Positions 46,492-57,930 of a DNA stretch of 64,000 nucleotides are shown one piece after another. The translations under genes were made by a program, and so were the position numbers. How positions within the stretch are numbered: the first letter of the stretch is position 1; each line of letters opens with the position of its first letter. Below the pieces are notes generated by a model that saw only the letters and a program-made list of their open reading frames with translations, was not told the origin of the DNA and searched no databases. Origin of the DNA: Gambelia wislizenii (taxonomy: Eukaryota; Chordata; Lepidosauria; Squamata; Crotaphytidae); NCBI GenBank assembly GCA_030847615.1, contig JAUMIR010000004.1, positions 222,693,001-222,757,000 on the forward strand, read 5' to 3'.

Positions 46492-47134
46492 AAATCTTCT
46501 ACCTGCTCTCTGGATCCTGTTACTTCTCACTTTTTAATTACTATCTCCCCCACTATTCTCCCTTTTCTTTATTAATCTGTCCCTTCCCTCTGGTTCATTT
46601 CCTTCTGAGTTTAAACATGCCACAGTCTCTCCAATCTTCAAAAAGTCTTCACCTGACCCACTCTCTCTCTAATTATCATCCTATTTCACTGTTGGCTTTC
46701 CTCTCAAAAGTTGTGGAATGCGCTGTTTACCCACGGTGCCTCACCTTTCTTTCTCATACTTCTCCATTGGATCCTTTTCAGTCTGGATTTCATCCTTTAC
46801 ATTTTACAGAGACATATCTCAGAAAAATAACAGATGACGTCCTCTGGGCCAAGTCAAAAGGCCTATACTCCACCCTTATTCTCCTTGATCTTTCTGCAGC
46901 CTTTGATACAGTTAATTATGTTCTTCTATTAGATTAACTTCATGATTTAGAGTTCACTGATTCTATTCTCAGCTGGTTTTCATCGTATCTCTCAGGTCAG
47001 TCATTTATGGTGGTCATGAATCCCCCTCCTTTCCCCTTTTGGTTGGGGTTCCTTGGGGCTCCATCCTGGGCCCCTTATTGTTCTCTATTTACACACTATC
47101 TTTAGGTAATCTTATCAGCTCATATGCGTTTCAA

Positions 47135-47403
47135 TATCACCTTTATAATAATAATAATAATATAATAAAATGTTATTTCTATCCCGCCCCTCTGCAACGC
47201 AATCGGGGCAGCTTACAATATAAAACTCCATAGACACAGTACTCTAGCCCATCCACCCCTTAAAATAATATTAAATTATAAAAGATTAAAAACATACAGT
47301 AATTAAAATATATAAATTAGTAAGAAAAAATTAAAACATACAACAGTTTTTTAAAAATCTAATTGCAGCTCAGAAGGACAGCCGAGTCTTGGGCCGGGAT
47401 AGT
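47135..47403 (-). mobile_element. CR1/L2-like LINE tail nested in L2 reverse transcriptase
   Basis: An ATA-repeat, then 'tatcccgcccctctgcaacgcaatcggggcagcttacaatat', is the reverse of the 3' terminus found in the plus sense at 52436-52513. It splits the L2 reverse transcriptase just before its FADD box. The target duplication is hidden by the ATA repeats. Confidence 0.7.
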
Positions 47404-48557
47404 TTTTGCTGATGATACTCAACTGTACCTCTCTACTCCCAAACTTTCTCTGGATTTTGAACATCTCACTATAGCATGTAACTACTCCTCTTTCCCCTTA
47501 AACCTTCTTTACATTGTACATTTTCCATTACTATCGATAATGTACCCATCCATCCTGTGAATGAAGCATGGAGTCTTGGCTTTGTCTTTCATTCCTCGTT
47601 GTCCTTTGTTCCTCATATTGAGGCTGTACCAAAGTCATGTCAATTTTTCATTTATAACATCACTAAAATTAGACCTTTCCTCTCTGCTTCCTCTGCCAAT
47701 ACGTCAGTTCATGCTTTAGTCATTTCCTGTCTTGATTACTGCAATCTTCTTTTGACTGGTCTTCCATTATCTCATCATAGTCCTTTGGTTTCCATTCTTC
47801 ACTCTGCTGCTAAGATTATATTTTTGGCCCATCATCTTGATCATGTTACCCCACTTTTGATATCCCTCCATTGGCTACATATTCCCTCTAGGATTCAGTA
47901 TAAGCTGCTTGTTCTGACATTCAAGGCCCTGCATAACCTAGCTCGTCCTTACCTTACAACTCTTATCTCTTTTTACCAGCCTGTTAGAAATCTTTGCTCT
48001 ACGAATTCTGGGCTTCTTATCCAGCCAAGGGTTTCTTCCTCCTTGGCTCGACTTCATCCTTTTTCTCTTGCCACCCCTTATTCCTGGCATCACCTCCCAG
48101 TAAACTTTAAGACTGTTTCTTCCCTTGCTGTTTTTAAATCCAAATTGAAAACTTTTTTGTTCTCTCAAACTATTGGAATTTTGGATTAATATTTATATCT
48201 TTATCATATTTAATTACCTGTACTTATTATTTTGTTTTATTCTGCATTATGTGTATGTTTTTTCTTTTTCTCCTATTGTATTTTAGCATTTTATATTATT
48301 GGAATAGTTATAATTGTTTTATTCTGTAACCTTTTGTAAAGCACCCCGTACATCAATGGCACTATATAAAATAATAATAATAAGCAAGTAAATGTGCACA
48401 TTAGGAAACCTAAATTTAAAAATGTGTGAATTTCAGTGAAAGGAAAAAACAGAAATTCTCACAACCCAATTTAAAAAAAAAAGGACAGAGGGAAAAATAT
48501 AAGTGGAAATTTCAGAAACTCGGAGAAGTTGAGATGGAGAGATTTCAACATCACTAA

Positions 48558-49121
48558 GGACTTTATCAGACTCACCAAATATGGCATCATAACAATGCAT
48601 AATGAATGTGAAAGGGTACGCATACCAAACAACGTTGTCCTTTAGCATTCCCCTGCTGTTAATAAGGTGTACTTTTTTATTGATGGGCCAAGCCATCAAT
48701 AGATCTGCCATGGCATTTTGTTCCCAGCATTGCCAGCATTTGAAACCTTGCATCATTTTTATCTCGTGAATACAGCGTCAATGGGCAGAACACTTTGGGT
48801 TGAGAATGCAAAAGTCAGGTGGGGATGCTTATTTTATGAACCTCTCTGGTTTACTTTGAACTTTTTAGTGTGTTTCTGTGCTTATGTGTACTTTTTGTGT
48901 GTTTCTTTTGCTGTATTTTAAATTTTTTGCCGTGCTCGTGAGAATCACCAAGATAACAAATGTGGAAGTAAACAGAGCTAACATTCATGCTCCAATAATG
49001 CTGGGGCTGCCTTTTGTCACAATTAAAGTTCAGTTTGATGAAAAGGGTATTGTGCCAGGAAAAGAACACTGCAAAATGTGGTGCTAAAGAGATGCTTTTG
49101 GAGCTTCATTTGATAAAGTCC
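48558..49121. mobile_element. MITE, GGACTTTATCAGAC TIR, TSD TAA
   Basis: GGACTTTATCAGAC at the left and its near-complement TTGATAAAGTCC at the right, flanked by TAA at 48555-48557 and 49122-49124. It is the second copy of the element at 35594-36164, sharing 'ggccaagccatcaatagat' and 'aggattgtg-ctgg'-like words near the right end. Confidence 0.85.
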
Positions 49122-49132
49122 TAACACACATA

Positions 49133-50466
49133 CTGAGTCTGTCTATTCAATAACAAGACTGATACAATAACCCATCTTTATCTATATGTATTACAATTCT
49201 AATGCTTGTCTCCCTCAATTTACTCCCCGTTCACACACACACACTGATGCAAATCTTGTTTTCCACTGGGCAAATGCATGGAGCGGATCAGTTTTGGTCA
49301 GCTGTTTCAACACATCTGTCGTTTTCTTCTTTACTTCATCAGTTGACTCAAAACATCTTCCTTTAAGCACCGATTTTACTTTAGGGAAAAGAAAATAGCC
49401 GTGTGGTGCCAAATCTGGCAAATATGGAGGATGTTCAAGTGTAGTAATGTATTTATTGGCCAATAACTGCTTCACAGAAAGTGCTGTGTGAGCAGGCACA
49501 TTGTCTTCATGAAGAATGAAACCATTTCCCCACAGTTCTGGCCTTTTTTTTTCTGACTCTTTCTCTCAGCTTTGCCAAAATTTCCTTATAATAAGGCTTG
49601 TTCATTGTCTTGCCTTCTGGAATCCCTTGAGCCAAAATTATGCTCTTGATATAAAAAAAAAAAAACAAACAAACAATGAGCATAGCTTTGAATGTGGACT
49701 TGTTTTGACATGCTTTTTTCATTCTTGGTTATTATGGTGTTTTCCAGTGTATTGACTGTCGTTTTGTCTCAGGATCATACTGGAAGATACAGGTTTCATC
49801 ACAAGTGATGATTTTTTAAAAAAGGTTTGGGTCCACCTCAAGTTGCTTCAGAATGTCAGCACAAATTTCCTTGTGTCACTCTTTTTGCTCTGGTGTGAAA
49901 ACCCTAGGGATCATCTTGGCACAAACTTTTCTCATGTTGAGATCCTCATGCAAAACTTTCCATGCAGTGTCTTTGTCAATGTTCACAGCTTCAGCTATCA
50001 TTCAGACACTGAGTCGCAGGTCTCCTTGAACAATCTGGCTGATTTTTTCCACAATTTCTTCCGTTCTTGAAGTGGAAGGTTGTCCAGGGAATTCATTGTT
50101 TTCCACATTCTCACGTCCTTCTCTGAATGTTTTGTGCCACTCAAACACACATGCACAAGACATGCAGTTTTCCCTGTATGCCTCAGTAAGCATTTGAAAA
50201 GATTCCATTGGTGTTTTGTTCCATTTTACTAAAAATTTCAAATTGACATGTTGCTCTCCTTTTAAACTTAGCATTTTTCTGGTACACAACAGAAAAAACA
50301 GCTGCTTTAAACGATGACTGACAATTAACTAAACAGTCAAGAGTGTTGATGTTTGTCATGCAGGTTCAGACACGTTCAAGGTCACCACTCAAGCATTCAC
50401 AATCAGTTCTCCCTGATTTGTCTGAAAGGTAGGAACAGAGTCTCGTTGTTTAATAGACAGCCCTTG
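49133..50466 (-). mobile_element. Full-length inactive mariner transposon
   Basis: At 1334 bp this is the normal mariner size. Its ends CTGAGTCTGTCTATTCAATAA and (reverse) CAAGGGCTGTCTATTAAACAA pair as TIRs and are flanked by TA at 49131-49132 and 50467-50468. The minus strand encodes mariner transposase: an N-terminal HTH region (LVKWNKTPMESFQMLTEAY, CVFEWHKTFREGREN near 50100-50230) and a C-terminal PAHTALSVKQLL and PYLPDLAPHGYFLFPKVKS near 49430-49500, including the last catalytic aspartate. Frame breaks in the middle, with an A-rich slippage near 49650, show that it cannot make a whole enzyme. It starts only 8-9 bp after the MITE duplication. Confidence 0.9.
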
Positions 50467-50469
50467 TAT

Positions 50470-51205
50470 ATGTTCAAAACATCATGTTTGCAGCAACATT
50501 GAAGTCATTATTTGTATTTATGAATGGTCCATCACAACTATAATATCATAGATAGAACCTTTAGAGCACATCCAGCCCATAATAGTCAGCAGAGACAATT
50601 CAGGTTTCAGCTTTCAGCCATGAGATGCTCGCATAGAGTGGGTGTATATCACATCATTCTCCAGTCTGACTCATTATCATCATAGTTATCATCTAAGAGT
50701 AGGAAATACCCGTCCTCACCAGCTACATAGATCCCTGCCTACTTTTGAGGGGGGTCCTTTCGCTCATACTAGATATACCCTCCACCAATAAAATACCAGT
50801 AAAAGTTTTCAGCCAGAAAAGGATGCTGCTGTAGGAAGTCTCCAGGAAGAGCAATTCTCCTTTAAAGTGAAGTGGGGCTCTCCATGTGCTTTTTTTTCTC
50901 TCCCTTCCCCCTTGGAAAAAAATAACCAAGAAAACCAGAAGCAGGTTTCTAGTCATTTCAGATTTGGGGGAGTTGGGTAGAGGGGATCATTCTATAGTGG
51001 TCCTCAGGGATGGAGAATTGGATCTCCAGTCCCCCAGAGTTTGACCACCTTTGTAGTAGTCCAAATACATCTGGAGGAGCGAAGAATACAGAAGTCAAAG
51101 ATGATGGCAGGGCATTGGCGAACAAGATTTTTGCCCCCCTTTTTAATAGTAATGAACAGTATAGACATGATTTGGGTTTTCAGATTAGAGATTTTGGTAG
51201 TTTAC
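50470..51205. other. Intronic DNA before exon 2
   Basis: No repeat or further exon was recognised in this stretch. Confidence 0.35.
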
Positions 51206-51289
51206 CATGTGATGCCAACATCCCGCTCTCTTCATCTAGAATTGTCATAAGTTTCTCATAGAGACGTCTCTCATACAACTTCACAGGCG
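51206..51289 (-). CDS. OFCC1: OFCC1-like exon 2 of the visible set
   Basis: The exon is 84 nt, with a CTTTTAG acceptor and a CACATG/GTAAAC donor. It opens with two bases finishing a split alanine codon and has 27 codons, including KLYERRLYEKLMTILDEES. It ends with one G that combines with AA from the next exon to give glutamate. The segment is charged and looks helical, with no recognisable domain. It lies between the ruined mariner and MITE block at 48.5-50.5 kb and another MITE starting at 51661. The phase match on both sides is the main support for calling it real. Confidence 0.75.
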
Positions 51290-51599
51290 CTAAAAGAAAT
51301 AAAGCAATGATGGTCAGAGTGAAACAGCTGATTACAGAAATCTAGATAATATTTAAGTTTAATTAATTAATCAATTAATCAATTGATATTTATATATTTA
51401 AAATATAAAGGAAATACAAGGAACAGAAAGAAAAGGAAAAGAATGAGATTTGTCTGGATAATTATTGCAACCCATTGCTTGTTAGTGTCCAGTTATGAAA
51501 AAGATTATATTTCTGCAAATACATAATATTTATAAATGATGCTGCAGTGTTTCTCAGAATAACACATTATAGTAATTCATTTTTTAAGTTGCAGATAGC

Positions 51600-51618
51600 A
51601 TTTTCAGACACGGAAACT
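51600..51618. repeat. Truncated end of the GGAGATTTTCAGAC MITE group
   Basis: The TTTTCAGACACGGAAA here is the same as the terminus of the palindrome at 27446. No partner end was found, so this is a fragment or coincidence. Confidence 0.3.
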
Positions 51619-51660
51619 AGTGATGTGTTCTTCCCAATATGCCCTTCTAGGTGCAACAAG

Positions 51661-52184
51661 GAGCTTGTCTACATGGGCTAAATACCTGATCTTGCCCCCA
51701 TCTCAGAACCCTGCAGTCCATATGATTCGGGGCATTTGCCCTGTTCTGCCCTTGAACAGTCCTCACCACGGAGGGGGAGGTAAGGTAGGGCCCAATAAAC
51801 CATTTTTTAAAAAAACCTCTAGTTTATTCTGTTACCATGGGCAAAACCTGGATCAGGCCCTACATGTCAGCAAGATCCTGTCCAGCATGCCAGCCCTCAC
51901 TGCCACCATCATTTCTCTGGCTCTCCCAGAAGCCAGAAAGGAGTCCCACAGCATGTGACCAAGGCTGGCCACATGCAGGGGGCCTTGGTCACATGTTGCA
52001 GGCCCCCTTGCTGGCTTCTATGACAGCAAAGGAAATAGCAGTGGCGGTGACTGCAGGGAAGGGCCAGCGTGCTTGTTTTGACTCCAGCCCATTCTGTACA
52101 GTTAGTGGGGGAAGAATGGCCCAGTTCTGCAGCCAGGATGTGCTAGCAGGGATCTGGCATATCCTGGCTTGTGTGGATGATCCC
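51661..52184. mobile_element. MITE, GGGC-type TIR, TSD AAG
   Basis: GAGCTTGTCTACATGGGC and (reverse) GGGATCATCCACACAAGCC pair, flanked by AAG at 51658-51660 and 52185-52187. Its interior is homologous to 1538-2095 ('gctctcccagaagcc', 'catgtgaccaaggc'). Confidence 0.65.
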
Positions 52185-52435
52185 AAGATCTTGGGAAATT
52201 ACTTTGAAAAGTAATTAGCGACAGTTATACTTTAAGGCCACCAAAGATAGTTTGTTGAAATTGTGGTTACAGCCTTAACATGAATTCTTTGCTTTCCTCT
52301 TTCTCACTGGTCTTCTCTTGGGCCAAAATTAGGTGTTGGTACATAGGATGTGTCCCTGCCTGTGACCCTTCAGGTTTTCCATATATGTTCTGCTGGAGGT
52401 AGGTTCCTCCATGGCTTGTTTTCTTCTTTGTATCC

Positions 52436-52480
52436 TAGCTGCCCCGATTGTTTTTAGCAGAGGGGCGGGGTATAAATAAA

Positions 52481-52512
<32 letters not shown>

Positions 52513-52513
52513 G
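52436..52513 (+). repeat. CR1/L2-like LINE 3' terminus with (ATT)n tail
   Basis: 'agctgccccgattg' and 'agaggggcggggtataaata' followed by about ten ATT units form the 3' end of the same LINE type that is nested at 47135. Confidence 0.7.
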
Positions 52514-53168
52514 ACCAGGCAAAAGAAACAACTGAGCTAAGAACAAAGAGAGGGATTTAAGGAGATGCACGAAGGATAAAATAATAAAACTACCCTTTAA
52601 AAATCTTATGTATTATTTCAAGTCAGTGTATTTCAACAAAGAAGAGGAAAAGGAAGCAGTGAGAAGGACAAAATACAAGTGTATCTTAAATTGGGATTTT
52701 CAAAAACAAGTCTGTGTCTACTAGATGCGCCTTATGAAAACATCTTTCTTCCAGTCTGGGGCATCAAAGATTGATTATGTCTGGAATTAAGAAAACTCTG
52801 TATTATGCTGTGGTTCTATAGATCTCAATCAACCTGAGATTGGCTGCTGTGGCTGACATACCTCCATTGGACTTCTGTATGGCTTTCAAGTGACAGTTCA
52901 CCCAGAGAAATTCAAAAGGACAGCCACTTAGATGTGGCTTCCCAGGACACAGAGAGGCTTAATATATAAATTCAAACAAAAGGAACAATTTGGATGGACT
53001 TTTCTAAGGTCTTCTGTCTATTCCACATAACAACCCAAGGGAATGTTTAATAATTATATTATGTTCATCCTCCCAGTCCAGGAGGCCAAGCTCAACAAGA
53101 TGTGAATGTTTCAAGTAGAGTGGAACTTTGATAACTTTACTGGAAGAGCTGAGTTGTTTCCTTATGTA

Positions 53169-53386
53169 CAGGTTGACCCCCATATGCACTGGGGATATGC
53201 TTCAAGACCCCCCATGAATAGCTGAAACCATGGATAATCGATAATAATTATTTTCAATGAAGAATGCTGGAATTTGACTATAGAATCCCACTGGAGGACC
53301 TAGAAATGCCTAGAGAGAACATATATTGCTGGACAAGAGTAAGTGAAACTGTGGATACCAAATCCATGGATATGTGGGTTGAACTA
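53169..53386. mobile_element. Tigger/pogo-like MITE (diverged)
   Basis: The left CAGGTTGACCCCCATATGCA and the right (reverse) TAGTTCAACCCACATATCCA pair, with TA at each side. 'gaaaccatggataatcg' and 'aactgtggataccaaatcc' inside support the group. Confidence 0.6.
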
Positions 53387-53789
53387 TATGTGTATTTGGC
53401 TAATCTTAAATGGCTAAGTAGTCAGACAGATCTTTAAACCATTTAGCTTGAAATTCCCTCCCCTTTGAAGCACGCAAAAGCCCATTTCTGCAATGTCTTT
53501 AACATGGCATTTTAGACTCTCAGCCAAATTAATCAAAACTTGGTTTAACTGGTGAATTACTAGTTACTTATGATCAGTTCATTGTCCAATAATAAAAATG
53601 TAACTGTACTCCATTATAACTGCAACCTAATAAGGGATAACTGTACTCTTTTGTGATGTTACTTTTGTTACTTTAATAGGACTTCAACAGATGTCCTGTG
53701 CTGTGCCTTTTGCTTCTACCTACTCCTGTATTGTGGGTGTTTAGGTGATGATGAAGTAGGTAGGACCTAGGAACGTCCTATCTACCTCA

Positions 53790-54905
53790 TCCACTATTTT
53801 CATTCTCACAAGTGAAGACAAATAATTTCCACAATTTTCTCTCCACTGTGGAGAAAGCAAATAAAGTTATCACCTGGCATCTGCACATTCCAAAGTGTTT
53901 TAGGAAATTATTCTGCACTGAAATACACACAGTTTTTTGTGTGAGAATTGTGAGGGTTTGTGCAAAATAACACAAGATCCTACATCATCAGATGTAGCTG
54001 CAAAGATGGAGCACCATCATTGTAACTAAGCCTGGCAATGCCACACACCCCCTCAAAAAAAACCCACCTTTTCAGTCTAGCAGCACCCCAACCAAATGGT
54101 TTCTAAGATACTGCAGACCAGGGTGCTGGAAAATGACTTCTGCAGCACTCACCAGGGCATGACAAGAACAAGCAGTTGGAAAGACCCCTTGGGGTCCAGT
54201 TACAACTGCTTGTTTTGGTGTGCTCCGTGACTGGAAAAGAACTGCCGGCATAATTTCCCAGTTTCCTGATCTGTAGCACCTCAGAAAAACATTGGTTGGG
54301 GGGTTGCCAGATTGAAAACAATGGATTTGGGGGAGGTTTATAATGACCATAAACATGACTCCCTAATAGTTAGGAGACTGTAAATCAAATTTAGAATCTC
54401 CTAACTGCTAAACTTGATGCTAGCCCCTGTTTTCAGGGAGCCACGTGTGTTTTTCATGCACGTTTGCTGTTTTTTGCACAGAAACCAGCAATCTTGTGCA
54501 TCAAAAATAATGTACCAATAAAAAGCAGTCTTGCACAACAGAACCAAGTGCCTGTTGTTGTTGCTTTGTTGTTGTTGATTTGGCAAGATCACCGGGTTTT
54601 CTGCACAAAACTGGGAGGGGTTCTTTAACATTTTGGTTGTATGATCTTTGTTGTACAAGATTACTTTTTTGCAGAAGATTTTATGCGTAAGATTTTTGTT
54701 ATGCATGATTGCTGGGTTTTGTGTGGCTGTTAGGAAACAATGTTATTTGGGCAAACACTCACAATTCCCATGCAAAACAACCATGTGTACTTCTGTGCAG
54801 AGAAAAAAAATTCTTGAAACATTTCAGGATGTGCAAATACTGAGCAAAAACTTCAAAATTCTTCTCACTGTGTTACTGTTCCCAACTGGATTTTCCAAGT
54901 GTCAG
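53790..54905. mobile_element. Large foldback element, about 1.1 kb
   Basis: The stretch 53860-53970 ('gcatctgcacattcc', 'ctgcactgaaatacacac', 'gagaattgtgagggtttg') matches the reverse complement of 54735-54850 piece by piece. A second pair, 54440-54560 with 54640-54735 ('accagcaatcttgtgcat' against 'atgcatgattgctgggt'), lies inside. The stretch 54000-54420 has no partner and may be a later insertion. It includes a small perfect stem AGTTAGGAGA/TCTCCTAACT at about 54370-54408. No transposase is seen. Confidence 0.6.
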
Positions 54906-55077
54906 TAAACCCATTTTTTGACCAACAAAGAAATAATGGTGAATATTATTTCCACTCCTAGCAGACAGAGAGTATGTTTTATATCACAGGTTAGCAGTTT
55001 GTAGCATTCAGATTTTTAAGTAACCAAGAAATCACTTGAGTATCATTTGAGTATTAGTTGAGCTGAGTATCAGGAAG

Positions 55078-55358
55078 TTGTTGCTGTTGTGTGCCTTCAA
55101 GCCCTTTCTGTCCTGCAGTGACCTTAAGGTGAACCTATTGCATGTTTTTCTTGGCAAGATTTGTTCAGAGGGGGTTTGGCCTTCCTACGAGGCAAAGAGA
55201 GTGTAATTTGTCTGAGTTCACCCAGTGGGTTTCCATGGCTGAGCAGGGATTTGAACCCTAGTCTTGAACCCTAGTCTTTTTTTTCTCTGCACAGAAGACT
55301 AGTCTTCCAGTGTCTTAATGCAACACTCAAACCAGTCCACCATGTTGGCTCTCATCAG
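55078..55358 (-). repeat. tRNA-derived SINE, minus strand
   Basis: In reverse it carries the same 'ccatggaaacccactgggtgaa' and 'gaaggcacacaacagcaacaac' phrases as 28541-28770. It has a local duplication of 'gaaccctagtctt' and a T-run insertion around 55250-55290. Confidence 0.75.
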
Positions 55359-55359
55359 G

Positions 55360-57360
55360 AGATAGACATACTTTTTGACAAAAATTAGGACAGTAATAGC
55401 AACTAACTCCTTTGGGGGTTCTACTTTGGGGACTATAACTAAGTACTTTTTTTAAAGGAACTTTCACACTTCGTCAGTATAGGTTGGTGCTTTATCTGGG
55501 TTTAAGTTCAATTAAATTAAATATTTGATTGATAAGAATTGATGGAAAATATGGTGGTTATTCACCAAAGCAAAACTGAGAGAAGTGACCATACATTCTA
55601 GCTCAAAGTTCTCCCTCCCCACCCTGGACCTCTGTCTTTCTTTTGTGTGTTATATCTATTTGTTTTATCAGCATTTGCAGTATCAGATATGAAATTAGAT
55701 AGTTTATAATTATGGAAGTGAGGGAAAAGAGGGTTGATCACAGGGAAGGTTTCAGGTTGGGCTGCAATGGTATATCTCTTGCTCCATTCTGCCATAAGAG
55801 GACCAATCAAAATAACTGTGGATTTTGATTTTTTAAAATCCAACTGTGGATTTTGATTGTCCTCCCCCCATACAAGAACAAGAAATGTTAGCATTTTCTT
55901 CTTCATCCACCTCAAGGGAAGATACTTTCTGCTGCTCTTGACAAAAGACCTTGCATCTGTAAGAACAATGTTTAAGCAAATTGAGAGAGTGAGTTCTGCA
56001 GAAGCTATGATAGCTCTGCTTTGTCGTGAGGACTTTCACAAATGAGCAATCTTGTAGGGAATCCTTTTCATTCATCAGGTAGTCTTTCTGTGCTTGCTTG
56101 GGTATAAATGTGTGCATATACATGCTTTGCTTTACAAAAGAGAAGTGCAGAATTTTTGTACAGAGGCTTTCTGTGCAAATCACAGAAACTTCTTCTTTTT
56201 CTTTTTTTTAAGTCCTTTTTGTTCTCATGCTGATGGCAACAGCTCTTGTGGAATGATTTCTCAACCCGCTATGATGGTCTCTCTCATCACGAATGAGATA
56301 TTTCAAAGACATTTTTCACATCCTTGCTTCTTCCTTTGAGGTCCTTTAGTTGAAAATTAATCATGAGAAAATCAGTTCAGAAGGCAACGATTTTCTTTCA
56401 GCTGTCCTCGTACAGAATATCAACCTATGTGCACTTCAGAGGTTTGTTTCTTTCTAAGTATATACACATGTATGTATCACTCTCTAAGTCTCTTTAAAAA
56501 AATACAACAGCCCACCAAGTTAGAAAATACACATAACTAGGTCCATGTCCTTGAGGCGACTTACAGAAGAGCATTTTTAAAAAGGAAATGCAAGGTGTGC
56601 CTTCCATCTATAATGCTTCTCCCACACAGGGGGATTCAGGAGATTTTCAGACAGGAATGAAAAAAGTGTTCCATCCCGCAATCTCCTCTCCTGCCCCTCT
56701 CCAATCCCTGTAACACCCCAAAATAAAATGTTTTCAAACATACCTTAATTGCAGCTCCTTGCCTTGGCAGGGCAGCTCAGGAGTGAATGGAGCTTGAACA
56801 GAGCTCCTTTCACTTCCTGGATTGAAATCCTGGCTGCTCTCACAAGAAGACAAGAGCGTGGGAAATTCAAAAATAAAAACAAAAATACTACAGTAAAAGT
56901 AACACCAAGCACAAAAACATGCTTAAATCATTATAAGTTACTCGGAGAGGGTACAAAAAGTGTGTCATTTACCTCGATGTCGCAAGTGTTCTGAAGTGTT
57001 CTGGCAGGTACCTCCCACTGATGTGGGGATCACGCCAGCATAACAGGCACAATTTCAATCGCAGGTCATTCCGTTACAGAAATGGAATAGAGATTCATTG
57101 ACTGCTTAGCCAGTCAATAAAAAGAAGAACCAGCATAACAACAGCTGAACAAGAGCATGACAACACAGGAATGATGTTGTCTGAAATGCAAGCCCTTTAG
57201 TGTTCTCCTGGCGTCATTATCACGCCATATTTAGAGCATCTGATAATCTCCTTAGAGTCAAGGAAAATGCATCTTTTGTCCACAAAAATTTAGTTGTGAA
57301 CCCACACAGGAAAAAAGCAATTATTTTGGTGACATCTTTCTTCAAAGCCAAACCTTGGGC
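55360..57360. other. Intronic DNA, mostly unrecognised
   Basis: Near 56640 'ggagattttcagacagg' looks like one end of the MITE group at 27446, but its other end is not clear. Two adjacent copies of 'aactgtggattttgatt' lie at 55814 and 55844. No exon is supported. Confidence 0.3.
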
Positions 57361-57367
57361 TCTTTCT

Positions 57368-57699
57368 GGACTTTTTTCAGACAGGACTTACCGTGTAAGA
57401 AGACTCCAGAATAGTTACGACGCTATCGCGCAGCAGGGGGTCTGTTTCAGATGATGCCATCCCTCTCTCGGCATCATCCGTGTCACTTCCATGTATGATT
57501 GGAGGCACCCACGCCATATTTTACTCACGGAAGTGGTCTGTGAGTAAATTATGGCACGGCTGCCTCCAATCATACACGGAAGTGACACGGACGATGCTGA
57601 GAGAGGGACGGCAGCGTCTGAAATTGACCCCCTCCTGCGCGACTGTGTCATAACTATTCCAGAGTCTTCTTGCGTGGTAAGTCCTGTCTGAACAAATTC
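57368..57699. mobile_element. Palindromic MITE, GGACTTTTTTCAGAC TIR, TSD TCT
   Basis: The ends GGACTTTTTTCAGACAGGACTTACC and (reverse) GAATTTGTTCAGACAGGACTTACC pair, flanked by TCT at 57365-57367 and 57700-57702. The arms run on through 'tccagaatagttacgacgct' and 'tcataactattccagagtc' to the centre. Same group as 37917-38200. Confidence 0.85.
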
Positions 57700-57734
57700 T
57701 CTGTGGCATCTTTCTTCAAAGCTAGACCTTGTGC

Positions 57735-57930
57735 TATGGGAACCATAGCACTATGGTTCCAGTTTAAATGCCATGATAATATCCTATGGAATCCTGGGGT
57801 TTGTTGTCTGGTGAGGAACTAGAGAATTCTAAATATCCCTCCCTAAACTGCAAATCCCAGCATTCCATAGGATGTTGCATGGCAGTTTAAATGGTCTCAC
57901 AGTGCTATAAATTGTGTGGTATAAAATAAC
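57735..57930. mobile_element. hAT-like palindromic MITE
   Basis: 'cctatggaatcctggggtttgt' pairs with 'actgcaaatcccagcattccatagg', and 'ggttccagtttaaatgccat' pairs with 'atggcagtttaaatggtctc'. Same family as 30606-30812. Confidence 0.65.

Larger units (their letters stand above)
43400..48390 (+). mobile_element. L2-type LINE, interrupted twice
   Basis: A C/T-rich tract (43470-43550) leads into endonuclease pieces (HLHLLALTETWL near 43640, LIMGDFNIHVNDPNDPS near 43980). Reverse transcriptase pieces follow (NYHPISLLAFLSKVVE near 46670, LILLDLSAAFDTVNY near 46885, FADDTQLYLSTP near 47405), then a C-terminal part (ALVISCLDYCNLLLTGLP, LHWLHIPSRIQYKLL). It ends with the standard L2 tail 'cactatataaaataataataa' at about 48360-48385. 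An L1 piece at 44825 and a LINE tail at about 47135 sit inside it. Frameshifts are many, so it is inactive. Without insertions it is about 3.1 kb, near full length for L2. Confidence 0.8.

Noticed and set aside
50002..50289. Domesticated mariner transposase gene
   Set aside because: The frame breaks several times, and the element still has its TIRs and TA duplication, as expected for a dead transposon and not a host gene.
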